Source: Acetobacter cibinongensis
GTDB taxonomy: Bacteria; Pseudomonadota; Alphaproteobacteria; Acetobacterales; Acetobacteraceae
Length of the DNA stretch: 64,000 bases
Assembly: GCF_000963925.1 (NCBI RefSeq)
Contig: NZ_BAMV01000018.1
Location: forward strand, 124,001 to 188,000
Direction of reading: 5' to 3'
Position numbers and translations under genes: made by a program. The notes under the pieces are model-generated. The model did no database searches, was not told the origin of the DNA, and saw nothing but the letters and a program-made list of their open reading frames with translations. Positions 45,789-54,664 of the stretch are shown here, in pieces. Numbering within the stretch: position 1 is the stretch's first letter; the number at the start of each line of letters is the position of its first letter.

Positions 45789-46988
45789 ATGCTGGATGTG
45801 GCTGTTGCGCGCGCCCGAATCCTAGAAAATTTGTCTTCCTGTGGGTCAGAAACCGTTTCACTCGCAGCCGCATGCGGTCGTGTTCTTGCTCAGCCTCTTA
45901 CGGCGAACCTCTCCAATCCGCCAGTATCCGTCTCTTCCATGGACGGTTATGCCGCCCGTGCGGAGGATGCCTTGGTAGGTGCTACCCTACGCGTAGTGGG
46001 AGAAGCCCCGGCAGGCCACCCCTCTCCACTCACGGTCGGCCCCGGTGAGTGCCTGAGAGTATTTACGGGCAGCCAGATCCCTGCGGGAGCGGACTGTATA
46101 GTGATACAGGAGAATGTCCGGCAAGACGGCACTCTGGCCACTCTGCAAGCAGCAGGCAGGCTTAATCAGTTTATCCGTCACCAAGGGCAGGATTTTACGG
46201 CAGGGCAAACGCTTCTGCCGGCCGGCAAAACTCTTTCTGCCCGCGATATCGGCTTGGCAGCCGCCGCAGGCCACATATGGCTGCCCGTTGCCAGACGCCC
46301 CCGTGTGGGTATTCTGGCCACCGGGGATGAGATTATTCTGCCCGGTGAGCCTGCAAAACCAGATTCCATCGTCAATTCCGGTGCGTTTATGGTGAGCGCT
46401 TATCTGAACAGTATTGGTGCAGAGGCTATCCTACTGCCCGTAGCGCGGGATAACGCGGCCTCTCTTTCAGCCTCGATCGCACACGCAGCCCATCTGGACC
46501 TTCTGGTCACCATTGGCGGGGCAAGCGTGGGCACCTATGATCTGGTGCAGCAAACGCTCAAAGATCACGGGCTTTCGCTGGATTTCTGGAAAATAGCCAT
46601 GCGCCCCGGTAAGCCACTCATGTCTGGCAAACTGGGCAACACCCCTATGATCGGCCTACCCGGCAATCCGGTGGCTGCCATGGTGTGCTCTCTGGTATTT
46701 GTAGCCCCTGCTGTACGGGCCTTAATGGGCCAGCATATAGGCACAGAACTTGAGACTGAAGCTGCCATACTGGGCGCAGATGTAGGTGAGAACGACCAGC
46801 GGCAGGATTTCATGCGCTGTACGCTTAGCCTACACGCTGAAAAGGGACTGCCTGTCGTTACGCCCTTTCCGTCTCAGGATTCCGCACAGCTTAACATTCT
46901 GGCGCAAAGCCATGCACTGCTTGTACGTGCACCTTTTGCCCCAGCAGAAAAAACAGGGTCAGCCTGCCGCATGATTCGCCTTCCCTAA
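45789..46988 (+). CDS. moeA: Molybdopterin molybdenumtransferase
   Basis: 399 residues. It inserts molybdate into adenylylated molybdopterin. Family landmarks are PPVSVSSMDGYAARAEDALV (start of domain III), RVFTGSQIPAGADCIVIQEN, ILATGDEIILPGEPAKPDSI, the MPT-binding DLLVTIGGASVGTYDLVQQT, and GLPGNPVAAMVCSLVFVAPA. A strong AAAAGGAG lies before the ATG. It is convergent with the OprB porin gene; lexA lies just beyond, and moeA-lexA proximity is common in alphaproteobacteria. Confidence 0.95.
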   Translation: MLDVAVARARILENLSSCGSETVSLAAACGRVLAQPLTANLSNPPVSVSSMDGYAARAEDALVGATLRVVGEAPAGHPSPLTVGPGECLRVFTGSQIPAGADCIVIQENVRQDGTLATLQAAGRLNQFIRHQGQDFTAGQTLLPAGKTLSARDIGLAAAAGHIWLPVARRPRVGILATGDEIILPGEPAKPDSIVNSGAFMVSAYLNSIGAEAILLPVARDNAASLSASIAHAAHLDLLVTIGGASVGTYDLVQQTLKDHGLSLDFWKIAMRPGKPLMSGKLGNTPMIGLPGNPVAAMVCSLVFVAPAVRALMGQHIGTELETEAAILGADVGENDQRQDFMRCTLSLHAEKGLPVVTPFPSQDSAQLNILAQSHALLVRAPFAPAEKTGSACRMIRLP

Positions 46989-47006
46989 TGTTTTAAGAAC
47001 AATACC

Positions 47007-48314
47007 TTAAAATGAAACGCTCGTATGAAGCCCAAAGATCGCTTCGTCTTTTACTCGGTGGCCAGAGCTGTCCTGCACACCCCCGCTGGGGGCGATAATG
47101 CCTTGAATATCTGGCTGGACTGACAACCAGCCAACAGCTTGATACTGATACGTCAGTTCCAGATGATATTCATTGCCTTGCGGTGTCGTGCCAGCACGTC
47201 GCTCCGAGCGGGCTAAAACAGAGCTGGGTGCTCCCATACCAAACCCCAGCCCCAGCGCATCATCACTCCGCTGACACGGCGCTTGCAGCACTATTCCGGT
47301 ATCAATGCTGTACACAATCTGGTTGCGGTCAGCGCGGTTTGTCCATGTCCCTCTGGCAAACGCTGCCAGACGTTCCTTACCAGGCAAACGGGCCACAATC
47401 TGATCCGCCACAGCATACAGCGCCCAGTTGCCCTTATGTTTTAGCTCTTGTGTTGCTTGATCTGGGAATGAGCCGGTATCCCCATAGCCACCCAACTTGA
47501 AATTTCCTTCATAAACAGCATTTTGCCGGTGATATTGCGTTTCAAGGAAAAACAGAGCGCCTGTGCCAAAATGAAAACGTGTGCCACTGGGGTCCTGGTT
47601 CTGGTTCCACGGATCATCTTTATTATAAAACCCTGCCCCTATGGGGTTATCGTCCCCTACGGATGCCAAGATCTGCCAAGCCTGATCCGGTTTATAGCTC
47701 AGTCGGATAGCAGGCGTTGCGAGTGGTGATGTAGGGCCTTGATCATAAAGGTTATTATCCGGCAGCATCGGCCAGGAAAAAGAGGCATTGAGAAAATTTT
47801 GAGCCGTATCGCTGCTCATAAAATCGTGGCTCAGATCCAGCTTACCAATTCGCACATCCAGCTTATCCTGCCAGAATGCCTGACCGTACCAGAGTTCATA
47901 CAACCTCAGGTTGTCATCTGCCTCAATGCCTGAAACCTGATTGAACACATAGAGAGGCGTGTTGCTAAACGGCCTTCCTCTTATATCAATAGCGCTTATT
48001 CCAAACTGCCCTAACTCAAGCCCGGTTATTTTCCGTAAATCGAGTGTCATTGCCACGGTAGTCGCGCCAATATAATTGTTTGACGGCTGGCTCCCACCTA
48101 CGGGAATACCCCAATATTCATTTTGATCATTTATTTTAAAATCAACGCCGTGCTTGAATAACGTTGTACGGAAACCACCCCAATCTCCCGTCAAAGTCTC
48201 TGAATAGGGGGAAGCATCGGCCCAGGCGTTCTGCTGCGCGCCACTGGCAAGGCAAAGAGCCGTTATCATGCCTTCTGCCAACAGCTTCCTTCTCAAAAAA
48301 TAGAAGGAGCTCAT
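47007..48314 (-). CDS. oprB: OprB family carbohydrate-selective porin
   Basis: 435 residues. A signal peptide (LLAEGMITALCLASGAQQ, cleavage near AWA) precedes an outer-membrane beta-barrel. The N-terminal SPYSETLTGDWGGFRTTLFK and later GKLDLSHDFMSSDTAQNFLN are characteristic of OprB. The protein ends in Phe (HTSVSF), as recognised by the barrel assembly machinery. OprB porins let glucose and other sugars through the outer membrane; in an acetic acid bacterium this would feed periplasmic dehydrogenases (inference). It is divergent from lexA with a 202-base gap. Confidence 0.9.
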   Translation of the reverse strand: MSSFYFLRRKLLAEGMITALCLASGAQQNAWADASPYSETLTGDWGGFRTTLFKHGVDFKINDQNEYWGIPVGGSQPSNNYIGATTVAMTLDLRKITGLELGQFGISAIDIRGRPFSNTPLYVFNQVSGIEADDNLRLYELWYGQAFWQDKLDVRIGKLDLSHDFMSSDTAQNFLNASFSWPMLPDNNLYDQGPTSPLATPAIRLSYKPDQAWQILASVGDDNPIGAGFYNKDDPWNQNQDPSGTRFHFGTGALFFLETQYHRQNAVYEGNFKLGGYGDTGSFPDQATQELKHKGNWALYAVADQIVARLPGKERLAAFARGTWTNRADRNQIVYSIDTGIVLQAPCQRSDDALGLGFGMGAPSSVLARSERRAGTTPQGNEYHLELTYQYQAVGWLSVQPDIQGIIAPSGGVQDSSGHRVKDEAIFGLHTSVSF

Positions 48315-48437
48315 GGTCTTGCCGCTGGAAAGAAATAGTCCATACCTCAGGGCCTAGCGCGAATAGAGAGCACTGGAAACGGCTAATGTCGGACGCCTGA
48401 TACGCCGTTATGGCACGAGAAAAAACGATATAAGCCC

Positions 48438-48466
48438 TTGACCCAAAAAGAGAACCTATATAGAAC
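48438..48466 (+). promoter_or_regulatory. lexA promoter with alphaproteobacterial SOS box
   Basis: TTGACC (48438-48443) and TAGAAC (48461-48466) are 17 bases apart. Overlapping the -10 is GAAC-CTATATA-GAAC (48452-48466), the complement of GTTC-N7-GTTC, the known LexA box of alphaproteobacteria. It implies LexA autoregulation. A nearby AGAAC-ATC-GTTCT palindrome just before the ATG has a different spacing. Confidence 0.75.
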
Positions 48467-48516
48467 AAATAAAGATTTTTGACCAAGAACATCGTTCTGT
48501 TTTGAGGTGTCACCCC

Positions 48517-49182
48517 ATGCTAACCCGTAAACAGCACAAGCTTTTGCTTTTTATTGATTCTCACCTCAAGCAGACCGGATTCTCTCCTTCGTTTGATGAA
48601 ATGAAGGAAGCTATGGGCCTACGCTCCAAGTCTGGCATTCATCGGCTTATTTCAGGGCTGGAAGAGCGCGGCTTTCTGCGCCGTCATCATCACAGAGCCC
48701 GTGCGCTGGAAGTCATCCAGTTACCAGAAATGACGGACCCTACCGAAAATCTGCCTTCCAACGTCATTCGTGGCGATTTTTCGCGGTCGAGTGCGCCACC
48801 ACACAAAATTCCCCTTTATGGTCGCATTGCTGCGGGCCTTCCGATTGAAGCCTTGTCAGACACGACTGCCTTCTTGGATATTCCCGCAGAACTGACCGGA
48901 ACAGGCGACTATTACGCTCTGGAAGTTGCGGGAGATTCTATGATCGAGGCCGGGATCATGGACGGGGACTATGTCATCATCAAGCGGACAAACACCGTGG
49001 AGAACGGTCAGATTGTGGTGGCGCTTATTGATGATAATGATGTCACGCTTAAACGGCTACGGCGCAAAGGCAAAGCCATCGCTCTTGAGGCCGCAAACCC
49101 GAATTATGAAACGCGTATCGTGCCTGCTGAACGCCTGAAAATTCAGGGCAGACTGGCAGCCCTCATCCGGCGTTATCATTAA
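48517..49182 (+). CDS. lexA: LexA repressor
   Basis: 221 residues. SOS-response repressor. The N-terminal winged helix ([40 protein letters not shown]) binds operator DNA. The autocleavage Ala-Gly bond lies in [11 protein letters not shown]; the catalytic Ser is in [10 protein letters not shown] and the Lys in [10 protein letters not shown]. The ATG at 48517 gives the usual N-terminus; one at 48502 adds five residues. Its promoter has an SOS box. It converges on the bioCD gene. Confidence 0.96.
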   Translation: MLTRKQHKLLLFIDSHLKQTGFSPSFDEMKEAMGLRSKSGIHRLISGLEERGFLRRHHHRARALEVIQLPEMTDPTENLPSNVIRGDFSRSSAPPHKIPLYGRIAAGLPIEALSDTTAFLDIPAELTGTGDYYALEVAGDSMIEAGIMDGDYVIIKRTNTVENGQIVVALIDDNDVTLKRLRRKGKAIALEAANPNYETRIVPAERLKIQGRLAALIRRYH

Positions 49183-49240
49183 AAATAGGCTGGAGAAGAG
49201 TAAAAACCCTCCCCGGTTACGGCACATTTTGTATGCCATC

Positions 49241-49267
49241 TCTTTCTTCAAGAAAAATGAAGAAAGA
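49241..49267. terminator. AT-rich hairpin between lexA and bioCD
   Basis: TCTTTCTTCA (49241-49250) and TGAAGAAAGA (49258-49267) pair perfectly around a 7-base A-rich loop, in the 94-base gap between two convergent genes. It is AU-rich, so its terminator strength is doubtful. Confidence 0.4.
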
Positions 49268-49276
49268 ACTTTAAAC

Positions 49277-50683
49277 TCAACACTCAGCGGATATATCCGC
49301 CCATGACGGTAGCGTTTCCGCCACGTGGGAAACGGCCTGTGGTGAGACTTCTGCCTGATGCGGTATTTCCGCCAAAATGCGCACTCTGCCTTTTTGTGCA
49401 ATCGTTTGACTATTGGCGGGGTTGAGTGGGCCGTTCATCACCACACCCGCAATAGCCACACCTTTCTGGCGTAGAGCATCCAGACTTAGCAGTGTGTGAT
49501 TAATCGTCCCCAACCCGCTCCGGGCCACCAGCACAACTGGCAGGCCCCATTGTTGTGCCAGATCCAGCATCATTAGGCTGTCGGTTGCGGGCACCATAAG
49601 GCCGCCCGCTCCTTCTACAACCAGCGGTCTCCCTGCATCATGTAGGGGCAGAGCCAAGCTGGCTGGGTCTATGCTGACACCTTCCGCATGTGCTGCCGCC
49701 TCGGGTGACAAGGAAGCCTGGAACGCACCCGCAGGTGGGAAACAGGCTTCTGCCCCGCAACCTGTCAGGTTTTCAATTGTAGGCGTGTCACCTTGCTCGT
49801 CAGCCAGACCACTTTGCAGCGGCTTCCAGTAAAGCGCTTTCCAAGCCTTGACCAAACAGGCCGAGACAAAGGTTTTTCCCACCCCTGTATCGGTGCCAGT
49901 GACAAATACCCCGGCTCTCGCTGGTTTTTGAAAGCATCCGTAAGCAACTTGCCAGCTAACACCCTGTCCGGCAGCATCAAACCGGGCCATGGCACGCTTT
50001 AAACGACGAACGCTCATGGTCTTATGATCAGCCCGAGGCACCTGCGCCCCTGTCTGCCGCAAATGTTGCAAGAAGGCGGCAGCATTCTGGAATTGCTGAA
50101 CACAGGTCTCCGTCACCCACACGCCAGAACTCAAAGCGGGTCTGAGGCACTGTACCGCAGCGACGGACGGATAAACTGGCGTTCCCGCCTGGTCAGGGGC
50201 GCAGGCATCTTGCCATTCAGAAAATGTGCCATCCAGAAGTGTCGAAAATCCTACAATTCCACCGGGCTGCACAATAGTATTCAGACGATTCAGAACATCC
50301 TGTGGATGTGCTAACCACTGAAAAACAAGGTTACCGCACACCAAATCAAACTGACCTGCCACATCTGGTTGCGCTGCATCCATTATCCGGAAAGAAACGC
50401 CTGTTCCTGCCCGCTTCTGTGCCTGTTCAAGCATATGTGGCGCAATATCGGTGGCGAGAATGTCCGCCTCTGGCCATTCCTCACGCAATAACTGCGTCAA
50501 AAATCCAGTGCCGCAGCCTACTTCTAAAATGCGCTGTGGCTGACGATCCCCTAATTTTTGCCGCAAGTGAACCAGGAGTTTTCTGGCGGTGTGCCGTTGA
50601 AAAAATGCCGCAGAGTCATAGCTTTCAGCTACTTTGTTAAAGCTGTGGCGAATACGCGCCTCACGGTTAGAAAGCTGGGTCAC
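49277..50683 (-). CDS. bioCD: BioC-BioD fusion: malonyl-ACP O-methyltransferase plus dethiobiotin synthetase
   Basis: 468 residues in one frame. Residues about 1-250 are a BioC-type methyltransferase: RIRHSFNKVAESYDSAAFFQ, SAM motif ILEVGCGTGFLTQLL, and DLVCGNLVFQWL. It would methylate malonyl-ACP to start pimelate synthesis. From about residue 258 the protein is BioD: P-loop VFVTGTDTGVGKTFVSACLV, then YWKPLQSG and PLVVEGAGGLMVPATDSLMM. BioD closes the ureido ring of dethiobiotin. Fusing the first and third-last enzymes of the pathway is unusual. It follows the esterase gene at once, with a common operon with bioF. Confidence 0.9.
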   Translation of the reverse strand: MTQLSNREARIRHSFNKVAESYDSAAFFQRHTARKLLVHLRQKLGDRQPQRILEVGCGTGFLTQLLREEWPEADILATDIAPHMLEQAQKRAGTGVSFRIMDAAQPDVAGQFDLVCGNLVFQWLAHPQDVLNRLNTIVQPGGIVGFSTLLDGTFSEWQDACAPDQAGTPVYPSVAAVQCLRPALSSGVWVTETCVQQFQNAAAFLQHLRQTGAQVPRADHKTMSVRRLKRAMARFDAAGQGVSWQVAYGCFQKPARAGVFVTGTDTGVGKTFVSACLVKAWKALYWKPLQSGLADEQGDTPTIENLTGCGAEACFPPAGAFQASLSPEAAAHAEGVSIDPASLALPLHDAGRPLVVEGAGGLMVPATDSLMMLDLAQQWGLPVVLVARSGLGTINHTLLSLDALRQKGVAIAGVVMNGPLNPANSQTIAQKGRVRILAEIPHQAEVSPQAVSHVAETLPSWADISAEC

Positions 50684-51364
50684 TCAAACGGCCTTATCAA
50701 CAAAATTCTGTATTTGCTGCGCGCAAAATTCGGGCTGTGTCAGGGGCAACATATGCCCCCCGGCATGCCATGCTACGGCGTCTATACCTTCAAAAGCAGC
50801 GCGGGTCATATCGGAAGGCACTATGGGGTCATCGTCTGCTGCCAGCACAAGCCCCGGTGTCATGCCCGCCGAAAGCAGTGGTCTGACGTCCCCTTGTTCC
50901 AGCAGGGACAACCCGGCTTGCAGCGCTGTTAGATTAAAGAACTTCTGATCCTGCGCTGCCAAACCACATCGGGCACGGAAATTATTGACCACCTGGCCAG
51001 CATCCCGCAACAATCCTGCCTGCATCCGTGCCAAGATACGCGGCGGTACGCCACACTTAAACTCAGCATCGCTTGCAAAACGGCTGAAGCCGTTAATGGC
51101 AATAAACCGGCTTCCCTCCGGCCAAGGCCCAGCCAGCACAAGCTGCATAAACCCCAGAGAGTGCCCTATTCCCAGAATTGGCTGTGTGCCACTCTGCTGC
51201 CTTACCTGCGACAAAGCTGTAGGGCCGCTACTGGATGGGTCGGAAAAATACCCTCCGTCAACGGTTATGGCCTGCTGCCAGCCCAACTTCTGCTGAAGTG
51301 GCTGCCATATCTCCGGACCACAGGCCCATCCATGCATAAAAACGGGGCGTAACGGCGCTCTCAT
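50684..51364 (-). CDS. bioH: Alpha/beta hydrolase, probable pimeloyl-ACP methyl ester esterase (BioH-like)
   Basis: 226 residues. Small alpha/beta hydrolase with HGWACGPEIWQPLQ near the N-terminus, nucleophile elbow GHSLGFMQLV, a later Asp (ADDDPIVPSD) and catalytic His in WHAGGHMLPLTQ. Its position between bioF and the bioC-bioD fusion suggests it removes the methyl group from pimeloyl-ACP. The sequence is divergent enough that it could be a distinct non-homologous-type replacement (BioG/BioK-like role). It overlaps bioF by 4 bases. Confidence 0.8.
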   Translation of the reverse strand: MRAPLRPVFMHGWACGPEIWQPLQQKLGWQQAITVDGGYFSDPSSSGPTALSQVRQQSGTQPILGIGHSLGFMQLVLAGPWPEGSRFIAINGFSRFASDAEFKCGVPPRILARMQAGLLRDAGQVVNNFRARCGLAAQDQKFFNLTALQAGLSLLEQGDVRPLLSAGMTPGLVLAADDDPIVPSDMTRAAFEGIDAVAWHAGGHMLPLTQPEFCAQQIQNFVDKAV

Positions 51365-52554
51365 GATGCTGCCCCGGAGACCGCTTGCACCAAAACTTCT
51401 GCAAGCTGATCCACCTGTTCAACAGTGTGATGTGCGTTCAGCACAACACGCAACCGGCAAGCCCCCGGCGGAACTGTGGGGGGCCGTATGGCCACGGCCA
51501 GAAAACCAGCAGCCTCCACCGCAGCAGCGGCCCGTAATGCAGTGTGTTCAGGCCCCACAATAATGGGAACAATCTGGGTACAGGACGGGCCAACATCCAG
51601 CCCTGCCTTCTCCATCCGCTGGCGCAGTTGGCTTGCAAGCTGGCCTACCCGCTGTCTTGTATGGGCCATGGCGTCAGTATCAATCAGGTCAAGCGCGGCA
51701 TCCACCGCACCCAACACCAAGGGCGATGGTGCGGTGGAATAAATGTAGCCAGACCCACTATTAATAAGCCACTGGCAAACCGCAGACGAGGAGGCAACAA
51801 ACGCCCCCATACTTCCCAAGGCCTTGCTGAAGGTGCCTATAACAAGGTTTGCCACCCCACCAGCCAAGCCCTCGCCCTTTTGCCCCAATATGCCGGTGGC
51901 ATGGGCCTCATCCACACAAAGGAACGCATTATACTGGCAGCAGAGACGGGAGAGGGCTGCAATGTCAGCCTTATCTCCATCCATGCTGAACACACTTTCT
52001 GTCAGCACAATTTTCAGGCCCGGCTGGTGGGCGGTCTTGACCAGCAATGCTTCCAGATGGGCGCTGTCATTATGTCTGTACCGCAAAGGCTGGATGCCCG
52101 CCGCGGCACAGCCATGGTAAAGGCTGGCATGGATCAACTTATCAACCAGCACGACGGCTGGTGCACCCAGTACCGCCTGTGACAGTCGGGCCAGAGACGG
52201 CACAAGCGTAGCATTTGCCTGCCAGCCTGAAGACAGAATACACGCTGCCTCCATCCCTTTTAGCGCCGCCAGCCGAGCCTCCAGCTTCAACGCCCCGTCA
52301 CAGGTGCCCGTCACAAGACGCGATGCCCCGGAGCCTACTCCATAGCGCTCACCCCATATGAGCGCGCGCTCCAATAACAGAGGGTGCGTACGCAAACCGA
52401 GGTAGTCATTGGAGGAAAAATCGACCAGAACAGTGCCATCTGCCCGCCTGAGCAGGCCTGGTTGCGCCGGGTTAAGGCTGCGTGACGTACGAAGACGCCC
52501 CTGTTCGGCCAATTTTTCCACGCCGTGCTGGAAAAGAGTATCAAACCGCGTCAT
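51361..52554 (-). CDS. bioF: 8-amino-7-oxononanoate synthase
   Basis: 397-residue PLP enzyme that condenses pimeloyl-ACP with L-alanine. Typical segments are LVDFSSNDYLGLRTHPLLLE, YGVGSGASRLVTGTCDGALK, FLCVDEAHATGILGQKGEGL, and the PLP lysine in VIGTFSKALGSMGAF. The ATG at 52554 was chosen over a TTG at 52590. It is divergent from bioA with 59 bases between starts, and is the first gene of bioF-bioH-bioCD. Confidence 0.93.
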   Translation of the reverse strand: MTRFDTLFQHGVEKLAEQGRLRTSRSLNPAQPGLLRRADGTVLVDFSSNDYLGLRTHPLLLERALIWGERYGVGSGASRLVTGTCDGALKLEARLAALKGMEAACILSSGWQANATLVPSLARLSQAVLGAPAVVLVDKLIHASLYHGCAAAGIQPLRYRHNDSAHLEALLVKTAHQPGLKIVLTESVFSMDGDKADIAALSRLCCQYNAFLCVDEAHATGILGQKGEGLAGGVANLVIGTFSKALGSMGAFVASSSAVCQWLINSGSGYIYSTAPSPLVLGAVDAALDLIDTDAMAHTRQRVGQLASQLRQRMEKAGLDVGPSCTQIVPIIVGPEHTALRAAAAVEAAGFLAVAIRPPTVPPGACRLRVVLNAHHTVEQVDQLAEVLVQAVSGAAS

Positions 52555-52613
52555 GACACCACTCGTGCCGGAGCCGTCGCTTTCGGTCAATCACCAAGAA
52601 GGAGAAGAACCAG

Positions 52614-53900
52614 ATGCAAGCGGCTCCAAACGGTCCAACCAACCCAGAATGGTATGAGGAAGGCCTGCCCCATATCTGGCTACCCTATGCGCAAATGAAA
52701 ACAGCATCCGCTCCTCTGGCTGCTGTTAAGACATACGGGACAACTCTGGAACTGGCAGATGGACGCACTTTGACGGACGGTGTGGCCGCTTGGTGGACTG
52801 CGTGCCACGGCTATAACCACCCGCATATCCGTAAAGCGGTTGAAACTCAGTTAGCCACCATGCCGCACATCATGTTCGGGGGCACCGTACATGAGCCCGC
52901 TTTGCGCTTGGCGAGCCGTTTGAGCGCCATGCTACCCGGCGACCTGGAGCGCGTATTTTTTACGGATTCTGGTTCGGTCTCTGTTGAAGTTGCCATGAAA
53001 ATGGCCATTCAGTATCGCTTGAACAAAGGTCAGACGAAACGCACCAAAATGCTGGCGTTCAAAGGCGGGTATCATGGTGACACGCTCGCCACCATGGCCG
53101 TCTGCGACCCGGAAGAAGGGATGCACCATCTTTACGGTCAGGCTCTGGCAAAACATATCATAGCCCCCCTCCCGCAGGATGAAGCCAGTACGGCGGAGTT
53201 TTATCGTCTGCTCAAACATCATGCGCATGAAATAACCGCCATTATCACTGAGCCACTGGTTCAGGGTGCCGGGGGTATGCTCTTTCATACGCCAGAGGTT
53301 CTGCGCATCCTCCGCAAAGCAGCGGATGAGCACGATATGCTGCTTATTCTGGACGAAATTTTTACAGGCTTTGGCCGGACGGGCACACTGTTTGCGTGTG
53401 AACAGGCTGGTATTGTGCCGGATATCATAACGCTCTCCAAAGCGTTAACCGGTGGTACCATGGCTTTGGCAGCCACCGTGGCGCTGCGGCATGTGTTTGA
53501 GGCCTTTTTATCAGACAATCCAGAACATGCGCTCATGCACGGACCAACTTTTATGGCCAATCCTCTGGCCTGTGCGTGCGCCAACGCATCGTTGGATCTG
53601 TTTGAGCAAGAGCCAAGACTGGAACAGGTCCAGCGTATTCAAGCGGTTTTGGCAGAAACTCTGGAGCCGTGCCGTGCTCTGCCCGGCGTCAAGGATGTCA
53701 GAACCCTCGGGGCCATTGGCGTGGTTGAACTGGAAAAAATTGCCAACCCGGATGCCCTGCGTCAGCGGTTTATTGCTCAGGGTGTCTGGATACGGCCTTT
53801 CCGTTCAATCGTGTACCTCACCCCCGCCTTCACGATTATGGAACAGGACCTCCGCAAACTCACTGCCACTATTTATCGTGTTCTGTCAGAACAAACCTAG
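52614..53900 (+). CDS. bioA: Adenosylmethionine-8-amino-7-oxononanoate aminotransferase
   Basis: 428-residue PLP aminotransferase that makes DAPA from KAPA with SAM as amino donor. Signatures: PHIWLPYAQMKTA, DGVAAWWTACHGYNHPHIRK, LIL-DEIFTGFGRTGTLFACEQ, the lysine in ITLSKALTGGTMALAATV, and HGPTFMANPLACACANASLD. AAGGAG lies nine bases before the ATG. Transcribed away from bioF-bioH-bioCD; together they supply the KAPA-DAPA-dethiobiotin steps, while bioB is not in the window. It is convergent with moaE, 4 bases apart. Confidence 0.95.
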   Translation: MQAAPNGPTNPEWYEEGLPHIWLPYAQMKTASAPLAAVKTYGTTLELADGRTLTDGVAAWWTACHGYNHPHIRKAVETQLATMPHIMFGGTVHEPALRLASRLSAMLPGDLERVFFTDSGSVSVEVAMKMAIQYRLNKGQTKRTKMLAFKGGYHGDTLATMAVCDPEEGMHHLYGQALAKHIIAPLPQDEASTAEFYRLLKHHAHEITAIITEPLVQGAGGMLFHTPEVLRILRKAADEHDMLLILDEIFTGFGRTGTLFACEQAGIVPDIITLSKALTGGTMALAATVALRHVFEAFLSDNPEHALMHGPTFMANPLACACANASLDLFEQEPRLEQVQRIQAVLAETLEPCRALPGVKDVRTLGAIGVVELEKIANPDALRQRFIAQGVWIRPFRSIVYLTPAFTIMEQDLRKLTATIYRVLSEQT

Positions 53901-53904
53901 AAGC

Positions 53905-54354
53905 TTAGTCCCACGCGGCTGCGGCGTTATCATCCGCAGCCTTGGCGTCCACCCAGGCACTCCGGCCGTCCGCAAACTGCTCACGCTTCCAGAACGGTGC
54001 TCCCGTTTTCAGGCGATCAATCAGGAACGCTGTTGCCTGTAGGGCCTCCGCCCTATGAGCGGCAGCAGACCCCACAAAAACAATCGGCTCACCGATCCCC
54101 ATAGTCCCAACGCGATGAATAATGGTGCAGTCCAGAAGCTGGAAGCGCTCCACAGCCTCTTGGCCCAATTGGGTCAGTATGGCTTCGGTCATGCCGGGGT
54201 AATGCTCAAGCGTCAGGCTTTCCAACCCATCACCCTGCCCTCTGACCTGTCCGATAAAAAGGCTAAGACCACCAACACCAGCCGACAGACCAGAAAGTCG
54301 CGCGGCTTCCTGCCCAACATCGAACCTGTCAGATGTGACAACTATGCGGGGCAT
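53905..54354 (-). CDS. moaE: Molybdopterin synthase catalytic subunit
   Basis: 149 residues. With MoaD it turns cyclic pyranopterin monophosphate into molybdopterin. Landmarks: GGLSLFIGQVRGQGDGLESL, TLEHYPGMTEAIL, LLDCTIIHRVGTMGIGEPIV, RAEALQATAFLIDRLKTGAP and the catalytic Lys region FWKREQF. It follows moaD by 7 bases. Confidence 0.94.
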   Translation of the reverse strand: MPRIVVTSDRFDVGQEAARLSGLSAGVGGLSLFIGQVRGQGDGLESLTLEHYPGMTEAILTQLGQEAVERFQLLDCTIIHRVGTMGIGEPIVFVGSAAAHRAEALQATAFLIDRLKTGAPFWKREQFADGRSAWVDAKAADDNAAAAWD

Positions 54355-54361
54355 TGGCAGC

Positions 54362-54628
54362 CTAGCCCCCTGTCATAGGCGGGAAGAAAGCAATCTCGTC
54401 TCCAGCCTTCACAACGCCATCAAACGTGGCCAATGCCTGATTAATGGCAACGCGCAAACGCGGCATACGCTCAAAGATCGCCTTAAGCTCTGGATCATTC
54501 TGGCTCAGGATATCCAGCAGCGCACACACGCTCACCGTAGCTCCCGCAGGCAACACAACCTTATCCTGCTCCCGCCCGACCTGCTCCCGCAGGGATGCAA
54601 AATACAGGACTGTTACCTCTAATGTCAT
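54362..54628 (-). CDS. moaD: Molybdopterin synthase sulfur carrier subunit
   Basis: 88 residues, ubiquitin-like. It ends in Gly-Gly (FFPPMTGG), which is thiocarboxylated to deliver sulfur to MoaE. The N-terminal VTVLYFASLREQVGREQDKV is typical. It lies upstream of moaE and after a lipoprotein gene. Confidence 0.93.
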   Translation of the reverse strand: MTLEVTVLYFASLREQVGREQDKVVLPAGATVSVCALLDILSQNDPELKAIFERMPRLRVAINQALATFDGVVKAGDEIAFFPPMTGG

Positions 54629-54664
54629 AGGCTTCCTTACCTACCCGGCCACATAGTCGGATTT

